DNA of 61,698 nt from Azonexus hydrophilus. Its GTDB lineage: Bacteria; Pseudomonadota; Gammaproteobacteria; Burkholderiales; Rhodocyclaceae. This document shows, piece by piece, positions 8,467 through 15,447 of the stretch; the first letter of the stretch is position 1; each line of letters starts with the position of its first letter. Where the stretch lies: contig NZ_CAJHOB010000015.1 in the NCBI RefSeq assembly GCF_905120355.1, positions 1 to 61,698 of the forward strand. The letters are read 5' to 3'. Both the position numbers and the translations under genes were made by a program. Below the pieces are notes generated by a model. That model saw only the letters and a list, made by a program, of their open reading frames with translations, ran no database searches and was not told the DNA's origin.

Positions 8467-11055
8467 ATGGACGTTTCCCGCATTCGCGCCCTGCGCGGCC
8501 CCAATCTGTGGAGCCGCCACACCGCCATCCAGGCCATCGTTACCTGCACCGGCAACGAGCTCGCCATCGCCCGCCTGCCCGGCTTCGAAACCCGCCTGCG
8601 CGCCCGTTTTCCCGAGCTGGGCGAACTCATTCCCACCGACCACCTGGACAGCGTCTCCATGGCCCACGCCCTGGAATATGCCGCGCTCGGCCTGCAAGCC
8701 CAGGCCGGTTGCCCGGTCACTTTCAGCCGCACGACGCAAACGGTTGACACCGGCGTCTATCAGGTCGTCGTCGAATACACCGAAGAAGACGTCGGCCGCC
8801 TCGCCTTCGAACGCGCCGAACAGTTGTGCCAGGCCGCGCTTGACGACACCCCCTTCGACCTCGACGCAACGCTCAAGGAATTGCGCGAGCTGGACGAGGA
8901 CATCCGCCTCGGCCCTTCCACCGGCGCCATCGTGGCCGCAGCGGCGGCGCGCCACATCCCTATCCGCCGTCTGACGCAGGGTAGCCTGGTACAACTGGGC
9001 TGGGGCAGCAAGCAAAAACGCATCCAGGCCGCCGAAACCAGCTTCACCAGCGCCATCGCCGAAGCCATCGCGCAAGACAAGGAACTGACCAAGCAACTCC
9101 TGCACGCTGCCGGCGTTGCGGTGCCCTACGGCCGCCCGGTAGACGACGAAGACGATGCCTGGGCGGCCGCCCAGGAAATCGGCCTGCCGGTAGTGGTCAA
9201 GCCGCAGGACGGCAACCAGGGCAAGGGCATCTCGGTCAATCTGACCACGGAAGAACAAATCCGCCAGGCTTATCGCGTTGCCATCGAGTTTCGTGACAAC
9301 ATCATGGTCGAACGCTTTCTCCCCGGCCACGACTACCGTCTGCTGGTCATCGGCGACAAGCTGATCGCCGCCGCCCGGCGCGAACCGCCATTGGTCATCG
9401 GCGATGGTACGCACAGCGTGCGCGAGCTGGTAGACATCGTCAACAGCGACCCCCGCCGCTCCGATGGTCACGCCACCTCCCTGACCAAGATCCGCTTCGA
9501 CGACATCGCCCTCGCCCGTCTGGCTGAACAGGGCTATACCGCCGACAGCGTACCGGAACGTGGCGCGCGCGTGATTCTGCGCAACAACGCCAATCTGTCC
9601 ACCGGCGGCACGGCCACCGATGTCACCGACGACGTACACCCCGAGCTCGCAGCTGCCGCAGTCGCCGCCGCGCAAACCGTGGGCCTCGACATCGCCGGCA
9701 TCGACGTCGTCTGCGAAACCATGCTCAAACCGCTCGAAGCACAGGGCGGCGGTATCGTCGAAGTCAATGCCGCGCCGGGGCTGCGCATGCACCTCGCCCC
9801 CTCCTTTGGCAAAGGCCGCCCGGTCGGCGAAGCCATTATCGGCATGATGTATCCGGAAGGCAGCGACGGCAAAGCCGACAATGGCCGCATCCCGGTCGTC
9901 GCCGTGACCGGCACCAACGGCAAAACCACCACCAGCCGGCTGATCGGTCGCATCTTCGAAGAAAATGGCCTGCGCGTCGGCATGACCAGCACCGACGGCA
10001 TCTACGTGCAGAATCAGCGCATCGACGACGGCGACTGCTCTGGTCCGCGCAGCGCCCGCAACGTCCTGGCCCACCCCGACGTCGATGCAGCGGTGCTGGA
10101 AACCGCGCGCGGCGGCCTGCTGCGCGAGGGGCTGGGCTTCGACATGTGCGATGTCGCCGTGGTCACCAACATCGGCCTGGGCGATCACCTCGGCCTCAAC
10201 TACATCACCACCGTGCATGATCTGGCGGTGATCAAGCGCGTCATCGTCGAAAACGTCGCACCTACCGGCTACGCCGTGCTCAATGCGGCCGACCCCGTGG
10301 TCGCCGCCATGGCGCCGCACTGCTCCGGTTCGGTCATCTTCTTTGCCCTTGACCCCCTGCACCCCGTACTCGCCACTCACCGAGCCCAGGGCAAACGTGT
10401 GCTTTATGTCGACAAAGGCGACATCGTCTGCGGCGAAGGCCGCAAAAAGCAGCGCTTGCCGCTGGCGGACATTCCGCTCACGCGTAACGGCAGCATCGGC
10501 TTTCAGGTTGAAAACGCCATGGCGGCCATCGCCACCGCCTGGGCCCTGAACTACGACTGGGACACCATCAGCCGCGCCCTGTCGGGTTTTGTCAGCGATG
10601 CCGCCACCGCCCCCGGTCGCTTCAACGTATTCGATTACAAAGGCGCCACCCTGATCGCCGATTACGGCCATAACCCAGATGCCATGCTGGCGCTGGTCCG
10701 CGCGGTGGACGCCATGCCCGCCAGCAAACGTGTCGTCGTCATCAGCGGCGCGGGAGACCGTCGCGATGAGGATATCCGCCAGCAAACGGAAATCCTCGGC
10801 ACTGCTTTCGACGAAGTCGTCCTCTATCAGGACGCCTGCCAGCGCGGCCGAGCCGATGGTGAAGTCATCAACCTGTTGCGCGACGGCCTGAAAAACGCCA
10901 AGCGTGTTCGCCATGTCGAAGCCATCACCGGCGAATTCCTTGCCATCGACACGGCACTGGCCCGTCTGCAAAGCGGCGACCTGTGCCTGATCCTGATCGA
11001 TCAGGTGGAAGAAGCTCTTGCCCACATCGCCCAGCGCATTGCGGAAAACACATGA
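8467..11055 (+). CDS. cphA: Cyanophycin synthetase
   Basis: 862 residues, the normal length for CphA1. The enzyme elongates multi-L-arginyl-poly-L-aspartate, adding Asp by its ATP-grasp domain and Arg by its Mur-ligase-like domain, each with ATP. Visible landmarks: ALRGPNLW at the start, ATP-grasp VVVKPQDGNQGKG and EVNAAPGLRMHL, Mur P-loop GTNGKTT (482-488), and the complete C-terminal Mur domain beginning PGRFNVF with DYGHNPDA. The start is chosen at 8467 because it gives the family N-terminus; the frame is open 33 codons further up into the preceding gene. It overlaps the next gene by ATGA. Confidence 0.95.
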   Translation: MDVSRIRALRGPNLWSRHTAIQAIVTCTGNELAIARLPGFETRLRARFPELGELIPTDHLDSVSMAHALEYAALGLQAQAGCPVTFSRTTQTVDTGVYQVVVEYTEEDVGRLAFERAEQLCQAALDDTPFDLDATLKELRELDEDIRLGPSTGAIVAAAAARHIPIRRLTQGSLVQLGWGSKQKRIQAAETSFTSAIAEAIAQDKELTKQLLHAAGVAVPYGRPVDDEDDAWAAAQEIGLPVVVKPQDGNQGKGISVNLTTEEQIRQAYRVAIEFRDNIMVERFLPGHDYRLLVIGDKLIAAARREPPLVIGDGTHSVRELVDIVNSDPRRSDGHATSLTKIRFDDIALARLAEQGYTADSVPERGARVILRNNANLSTGGTATDVTDDVHPELAAAAVAAAQTVGLDIAGIDVVCETMLKPLEAQGGGIVEVNAAPGLRMHLAPSFGKGRPVGEAIIGMMYPEGSDGKADNGRIPVVAVTGTNGKTTTSRLIGRIFEENGLRVGMTSTDGIYVQNQRIDDGDCSGPRSARNVLAHPDVDAAVLETARGGLLREGLGFDMCDVAVVTNIGLGDHLGLNYITTVHDLAVIKRVIVENVAPTGYAVLNAADPVVAAMAPHCSGSVIFFALDPLHPVLATHRAQGKRVLYVDKGDIVCGEGRKKQRLPLADIPLTRNGSIGFQVENAMAAIATAWALNYDWDTISRALSGFVSDAATAPGRFNVFDYKGATLIADYGHNPDAMLALVRAVDAMPASKRVVVISGAGDRRDEDIRQQTEILGTAFDEVVLYQDACQRGRADGEVINLLRDGLKNAKRVRHVEAITGEFLAIDTALARLQSGDLCLILIDQVEEALAHIAQRIAENT

Positions 11056-11507
11056 TCCGCTATTTCCTCCCACTCGCCGCCTGCCTTGCCGGCGGCAATG
11101 TCCATGCCTACGAAGCCCGTGAACTGCTGGAAGACTGCCGTGCCGCGGAGCGTTTCTATGCTGGCGAGAAAACCGGAGGTGACACGCTGGCGGCGCTCCG
11201 CAGCGGTCGTTGCATCGCTTACGTCGCCGGCTTTGCCGACGGCTATGCCGTCAGCGACTACCTCACCGAGAAAATCGGCGTGCGCCTCAACGCATTCTGC
11301 CTGCCGCAGGACCGCGAACTTTCCCGCCGCCTGGTCCGCGCCGTAGTCATCCACGTTGAACGGGTCCCACCAGAGACCACCATGAGCACCGCCAACCTGG
11401 TCGCTGGCGCATTTGCCAAGGCCTTCCCCTGCCCGGAACCTGCGCCGGAGAAAGCTGCGAGCAAGGAAAGTGAAAAACCTCCAGCAAAGCTTGAACGCAC
11501 CCGATGA
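11052..11507 (+). CDS. Secreted Rap1a/Tai-like small protein
   Basis: 151 residues. Residues 1-19 form a signal peptide (cleavage after NVHA likely). The mature part shows the pattern of the Rap1a/Tai family: LLEDC, then GRCIAYVAGFADG, a later Cys in NAFCLPQD, and a closing AFPCP; the four cysteines probably form two disulfides. Rap1a and Tai proteins include immunity proteins of type VI effectors, but many members stand alone with no effector. Here the ATG overlaps the cphA stop, so it is translationally coupled to cyanophycin synthesis; no effector gene is adjacent. The tail is charged and low in complexity. Confidence 0.65.
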   Translation: MIRYFLPLAACLAGGNVHAYEARELLEDCRAAERFYAGEKTGGDTLAALRSGRCIAYVAGFADGYAVSDYLTEKIGVRLNAFCLPQDRELSRRLVRAVVIHVERVPPETTMSTANLVAGAFAKAFPCPEPAPEKAASKESEKPPAKLERTR

Positions 11508-11519
11508 TTCATGGATAAT
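11491..11519 (+). promoter_or_regulatory. Sigma-70 promoter of tRNA-Leu
   Basis: TTGAAC (11491-11496), 17-bp spacer, GATAAT (11514-11519), about 15 bp before the tRNA 5' end. It lies across the last codons of the Rap1a-like gene. Confidence 0.7.
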
Positions 11520-11533
11520 CCGCACTCCCCCCG

Positions 11534-11618
11534 GCCCCGGTGGCGGAATCGGTAGACGCAGCGGATTCAAAATCCGCCGCCGAAAGGCGTGCCAGTTCGA
11601 GTCTGGCTCGGGGCACCA
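11534..11618 (+). tRNA. tRNA-Leu (CAA)
   Basis: An 85-nt class II tRNA with encoded CCA. The acceptor stem GCCCCGG pairs with TCGGGGC; the anticodon loop TTCAAAA gives CAA; the long variable arm and the TTCGAGT T-loop are intact. A perfect promoter precedes it and an intrinsic terminator follows. Confidence 0.95.
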
Positions 11619-11626
11619 TGACAAGC

Positions 11627-11661
11627 AACCCGTTCGATCAGCCGTGATCAACGGGTTTTTT
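11627..11661 (+). terminator. Intrinsic terminator after tRNA-Leu
   Basis: Stem AACCCGTT (11627-11634) with AACGGGTT, reinforced by an internal GATCA/TGATC stem, followed by a run of six T. It lies nine bases after the tRNA CCA end. Confidence 0.8.
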
Positions 11662-11733
11662 GTTGTCGTATTTACATACAAAACACATAAAAAACCTTAT
11701 TTCTTGTTAATCTTGCTGGCCAGAAAAAGGCAT

Positions 11734-11782
11734 AAAAAAAAACCCCGCGACACCCTTGCAAAAAAGCTCAGGTCATCCGGGG
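11734..11782 (-). terminator. Intrinsic terminator after tRNA-Thr (minus strand)
   Basis: On the minus strand, CCCCG (complement of 11778-11782) pairs with CGGGG (complement of 11743-11747), followed by nine consecutive T (complement of 11734-11742). It begins about 27 bases beyond the CCA end of the divergent tRNA-Thr and faces the tRNA-Leu terminator. Confidence 0.6.
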
Positions 11783-11808
11783 ATGCATGCACAACACGAA
11801 CAAGACTT

Positions 11809-11882
11809 TGGTGCCCCCAGTCGGAATCGAACCAACACCTGATGATTACAAATCAACTGCACGACCTTCATGCTATGGGGGC
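11809..11882 (-). tRNA. Atypical tRNA-Thr (TGT)
   Basis: A 74-nt cloverleaf with encoded CCA. The acceptor stem GCCCCCA/TGGGGGC and T-stem GTTGG/CCGAC are perfect; the anticodon loop TTTGTAA gives TGT. G1-C72, C2-G71, G35 and U36 agree with threonine identity. The core is odd: the D-loop is short and lacks the usual A14 and A21, the variable loop has four bases instead of five, and the anticodon stem has a T-T mismatch at 28/42. A TATAAT box lies just upstream and a terminator downstream, so it looks expressed. Confidence 0.75.
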
Positions 11883-11896
11883 AGGGTCGGGGCGCG

Positions 11897-11902
11897 ATTA
11901 TA
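11897..11902 (-). promoter_or_regulatory. -10 box of the tRNA-Thr promoter
   Basis: TATAAT on the minus strand, about 15 bp before the tRNA 5' end. The -35 region at 17 bp spacing (ACATAA) is weak. Confidence 0.5.
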
Positions 11903-11921
11903 GCCGAAAGCACTGCGAATT

Positions 11922-13661
11922 ATGTCCAACCCTAGCACTCCCTTCGAAATCGCTCGCGAAACCTTGAAGCAACTGGCCGTACGCCGCATTGCGCCGACCC
12001 CGGATCACTATCTGACGCTGTACCACGAAATCGCCGGCTCCGACCCGGCACAAAGCTCCTTTCCCCAGCATCACCTGCGCGCCCTGACGGCTGCGTTGCC
12101 ACGCAACAGTCCGGAACAACTGGGGCTCATCCGTCGCCTCGAAGAGCACATCAAGAACAGCAACTGGGAAGGCTACCGCGGCACATTGTGCGATTTCCTC
12201 AATGGTCTGATCGAAGCACAGAAAATCAACTGGTCGGAACTCATCAGCCAGTTGCTGCAGCAATGGGATGCCCGGCACCAGGGCCTGACATCGGCGCGCA
12301 AAAGGGAGATGCTGGAACACGTTCTGAACGCCAGTAGCAGCAATCCAGAAACGCTGTACGGGCGGCTGCAGAACCTGCTCAAATCGTGGGGAGAAGGCCT
12401 GAGCGGCGAATTTACTGCCACCAACATCAACGTCACCACCGGTGAGCAGAATGCCAGCGAGGGGCTCGATGCGGCGCTGAAAAACCTGCTCGCTTTCACC
12501 CTCGAGACTGTAATCGCCGGCCAGCTGGCACACGAACCCCGCCTGGCCGCCGAGGCACACCGCCTGGCCGCCGAGGTGGCGCAAATCCACGGCAACGAAG
12601 GCATCGAGCACTGCCTTGGTCAGTTCAAGCGTTTTGCCTTCAAGCTGGAATTGCTGGCAGAGGACGACCAGGAGCTCCGCCAGAGCCTGCTGCAACTGCT
12701 GCAATTACTCGTCACCAACATCAACGAACTGGTCATTGACGATCGCTGGCTGCATGGGCAGATCGAAGTCGTCCGCGAAATCATTGACCAACCCTTGTCG
12801 CAGCGCAGCCTGGACGATGCCGGGCGACGCCTGAAGGAAGTGCTGTACAAACAAAGCCAGCTAAAAGCCAGCTTGTTCGAAGCACGCGATGCCATCAAGC
12901 AAATGCTGGCCGGTTTCGTCGACCAACTGGCTGACTTTGCCGATACCACGTCCGATTACCACAACAAAATCGAGGTTTACGCCGACCGGATCAGCGCCGC
13001 CAACGACATCAGCGAGCTGGAAAGCGTGATTGCCGAGGTCATGCGCGAAACACACAATGTGCAGCTGAACGCCCAGCGCTCGCACGATGAGCTGCGTTCG
13101 GCACAGGAGAAAGTACGCCAGGCCGAGGGACGCATCCGCGAACTCGAGCGCGAGCTTGAGGCCACCAGCGATCTGGTGCGTCACGACCAGCTCACCGGCG
13201 TCCTCAACCGGCGCGGGCTGGACGACATGTTCGCCAAGGAAATGGCACGCACCCGCCGCCACGACAGTTCCTTGTGCGTTGGCCTACTCGATATCGATAA
13301 CTTCAAGAAACTCAATGACAGCCTGGGCCACACCGCCGGCGACCAGGCACTCATCCACCTGGCCACCGTCTGTCGGCAAACCCTGCGCCCGCAGGACAGC
13401 ATTGCCCGTTACGGCGGCGAAGAATTCATCATCCTGTTGCCTGACACCAATCTGACCGAAGCCACCCACGCCTTGACCCGCCTGCAGCGCGAACTGACCA
13501 AGCGTTTCTTCCTGCATGACAACGAAAAAGTACTGATCACGTTTAGTGCCGGCGTCACCGAAGTCCTTGCCGAGGACGACCAGACCAGCGTGGTCAATCG
13601 CGCCGATACCGCCATGTACCAAGCCAAGCAAAGCGGCAAGAACCGGGTGATCAGCGCATGA
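11922..13661 (+). CDS. Diguanylate cyclase (GGDEF) with long N-terminal helical domain
   Basis: 579 residues. The C-terminal 170 residues form a GGDEF domain with active-site GGEEF (498-502), so it should make cyclic di-GMP from GTP. The inhibitory I-site RPQD (489-492) lies five residues before it, so product inhibition is expected. The first 330 or so residues contain no membrane segment and are mostly alpha-helical, opening with TPDHYLTLYHEIAG, a pattern seen in a class of cytoplasmic diguanylate cyclases with an unassigned N-terminal region; a coiled-coil stretch (about 370-415) leads into the catalytic domain. The signal sensed is unknown. A terminator follows. Confidence 0.9.
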   Translation: MSNPSTPFEIARETLKQLAVRRIAPTPDHYLTLYHEIAGSDPAQSSFPQHHLRALTAALPRNSPEQLGLIRRLEEHIKNSNWEGYRGTLCDFLNGLIEAQKINWSELISQLLQQWDARHQGLTSARKREMLEHVLNASSSNPETLYGRLQNLLKSWGEGLSGEFTATNINVTTGEQNASEGLDAALKNLLAFTLETVIAGQLAHEPRLAAEAHRLAAEVAQIHGNEGIEHCLGQFKRFAFKLELLAEDDQELRQSLLQLLQLLVTNINELVIDDRWLHGQIEVVREIIDQPLSQRSLDDAGRRLKEVLYKQSQLKASLFEARDAIKQMLAGFVDQLADFADTTSDYHNKIEVYADRISAANDISELESVIAEVMRETHNVQLNAQRSHDELRSAQEKVRQAEGRIRELERELEATSDLVRHDQLTGVLNRRGLDDMFAKEMARTRRHDSSLCVGLLDIDNFKKLNDSLGHTAGDQALIHLATVCRQTLRPQDSIARYGGEEFIILLPDTNLTEATHALTRLQRELTKRFFLHDNEKVLITFSAGVTEVLAEDDQTSVVNRADTAMYQAKQSGKNRVISA

Positions 13662-13701
13662 AGCCGGTGGCAATCGGTTAAACTCGCGTCTTTCCGAGAT
13701 T

Positions 13702-13730
13702 TTGGCCGCACTGCGCGGCCAATTCATTTT
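13702..13730 (+). terminator. Intrinsic terminator after the diguanylate cyclase
   Basis: TTGGCCGC (13702-13709), loop ACTGC, GCGGCCAA (13715-13722), then TTCATTTTT. It ends eight bases before the acyltransferase ATG and argues against the in-frame TTG at 13702 being that gene's start. Confidence 0.6.
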
Positions 13731-13737
13731 TGCGCTC

Positions 13738-14628
13738 ATGCTCACCCGCCTCCCGGGCCTGCTGGCCGTTTTCATCCTGTGGCTGCTGCACTTCCTGCCA
13801 CTGCCCGTGCTCGCCCTGCTGGGGCGCGCCCTGGGTCGGCTGCTGTATGTCCTTGCCCGCAGCCGGCGACGGGTAGCGCAAAGAAACATCGACCTCTGCT
13901 TTCCTGAGCTACCCGCCGAAGAAAGACGCAAACTGACGCGCGAGCACTTCGCGCTGCTCGGGCGCAGCATGCTTGAGCGCGCCATTCTGTGGTGGGGCAG
14001 CGACGCACGCATCCGCCACCTGGTCCGCGTCGAAGGCGAGGAACACATTCATGCCGCGCGGACCGCCGGCCGCCCCGTAATCCTCCTGGCCCCTCATTTC
14101 CTCGGCCTGGATGCGGGCGGCGTCGCCATCACCCAGCGTTTTGACATCGTCAGCATCTACTCGAAACAAAGCAACCCGGTATTCGACCAGGCCGTTTTGC
14201 GCGGACGCAGCCGTTTTGGCAACCAACTCCTGATTTCCCGCGACGACAGTGCCCGCCCCACCGTCAAGGCCATGAAGGCCGGGCGTCCGTTCTACTACCT
14301 GCCCGATATCAGCCCACGCCGGCGTGACGCGGTATTCGTCCCCTTTTTCGGCATTGCCACCGCCACCATCACAGGGCTACCCCGGCTGGCCAAAGCTGCC
14401 GGCGCGGTGGTGCTACCCTGCGTCACTCGCATGCTGCCCGGTAGCGCCGGCTACGTCGTGCAGATTGGTCCGGCGTGGCCTGACTTTCCCGGTGCCGACC
14501 CCGTCGCTGACGCCACCCGCATGAACGCCTGGATCGAAGCCGAAATCCGCAAGATGCCAAGCCAGTACTACTGGGTGCACCGCCGCTTCAAGACCCGCCC
14601 GCAGCGCAGCGACCCCAGCCTTTATTAA
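13738..14628 (+). CDS. LpxL/HtrB-family lipid A acyltransferase
   Basis: 296 residues of the late lipid A acyltransferase family, which transfers a secondary fatty acyl chain from acyl-ACP to Kdo-lipid A at the inner membrane. An N-terminal membrane anchor (about 5-25) precedes the catalytic HX4D motif, HFLGLD (H120-D125); later come RDAVFVPFFG and WVHRRFKTRP, both typical. The ATG at 13738 is preferred over an upstream TTG that would lie within the terminator hairpin. Which acyl chain it adds (LpxL or LpxM role) cannot be told. It opens the envelope gene cluster. Confidence 0.85.
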   Translation: MLTRLPGLLAVFILWLLHFLPLPVLALLGRALGRLLYVLARSRRRVAQRNIDLCFPELPAEERRKLTREHFALLGRSMLERAILWWGSDARIRHLVRVEGEEHIHAARTAGRPVILLAPHFLGLDAGGVAITQRFDIVSIYSKQSNPVFDQAVLRGRSRFGNQLLISRDDSARPTVKAMKAGRPFYYLPDISPRRRDAVFVPFFGIATATITGLPRLAKAAGAVVLPCVTRMLPGSAGYVVQIGPAWPDFPGADPVADATRMNAWIEAEIRKMPSQYYWVHRRFKTRPQRSDPSLY

Positions 14629-14654
14629 ACACTGCCGGAAACCACAAACACGCC

Positions 14655-15347
14655 ATGTCCGCCCCCTCTCTTCCCACCGCGCAACTCCCTGACGATTTCG
14701 CCGGCTGGTGGTCTCTCCCGGCAGAATGGATCGAAGAGCCCAACGTCCGCCGTGCCGGCTGGAGCGGCATGGCGACCTGCCATATCAACGGCGCCCGCTA
14801 TTTCATCAAGAAACAGTGCAATCACTGCTATCGCAGCCTGGCCCATCCCTTCGGCCGGCCAACGACGGAGCGCGAGTATGCCAACATCTGCCGCCTGCAA
14901 ACGCTGGGACTGCGCGTACCGGAACCGGTATTTCACGCCAGCCGTAAAACAGAGGAAGGCTTCCTCGGCCTGCTCGTCACCCGCGACCTGAGTGGCTTCA
15001 AAGCACTGGACGACCTCCACGACCTCACCCCTGCCGTCAAACTCCAGCTTGCAGCCGCAGTCGGCAGCGCCGCCGGCTGCATGCACCGGGCTCACCTGCA
15101 GCACAGCTGTTTCTATGGCAAGCACATCATGGTGCGCTGGCCGGAACAGCACGCCGACAGCGCGCCCGAAGTGGCCTTCATCGATCTAGAGAAACTACGC
15201 CGCCCCCCGCTGCCCTGGCGTGCGGCCGCCCACGACCTGAGTCAGCTACGCCGCCACCAGCAGCTGTGGAACGAAACTGAGTGGGCACATCTCCTCGCCG
15301 CGCACCGTGCTGCAATGGCAGGCCAAGCAGGTATACTTCGCACCTGA
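14655..15347 (+). CDS. LPS-core kinase-like protein (InaA/WaaP superfamily)
   Basis: 230 residues resembling the InaA/lipopolysaccharide kinase family. Visible features: a lysine pair in YFIKKQCNHCYRS early in the N-lobe, TTEREYANI (the helix glutamate), then a C-lobe catalytic segment around SCFYGKHIMV and AFIDLEKLRRP, in which the D of FIDLE would bind metal. Members phosphorylate heptose or Kdo in the LPS core; the sugar here is unknown. It sits between the lipid A acyltransferase and the carbamoyltransferase, in the position held by a similar kinase (PA5006) in the P. aeruginosa core cluster as I recall it. Confidence 0.75.
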   Translation: MSAPSLPTAQLPDDFAGWWSLPAEWIEEPNVRRAGWSGMATCHINGARYFIKKQCNHCYRSLAHPFGRPTTEREYANICRLQTLGLRVPEPVFHASRKTEEGFLGLLVTRDLSGFKALDDLHDLTPAVKLQLAAAVGSAAGCMHRAHLQHSCFYGKHIMVRWPEQHADSAPEVAFIDLEKLRRPPLPWRAAAHDLSQLRRHQQLWNETEWAHLLAAHRAAMAGQAGILRT

Positions 15348-15447
15348 TCCACCAACAAAAACAGGCATGGGCAGATGCTGTCGTCGATGGTCACAGAATA
15401 TCCCGACCCCCTAACTGACAGCCCCCTCCTTCACACCTTTTTCCTAC

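Noticed and set aside
8350..11073. A 907-codon open frame antisense to cphA
   Set aside because: Composition is the mirror of high-GC codon use in cphA (Gly/Val/Ala/Asp-rich, no recognisable domain); cphA itself is unmistakable.
13702..13737. TTG at 13702 as the acyltransferase start
   Set aside because: It lies within the terminator hairpin and the ATG at 13738 gives a normal family N-terminus.
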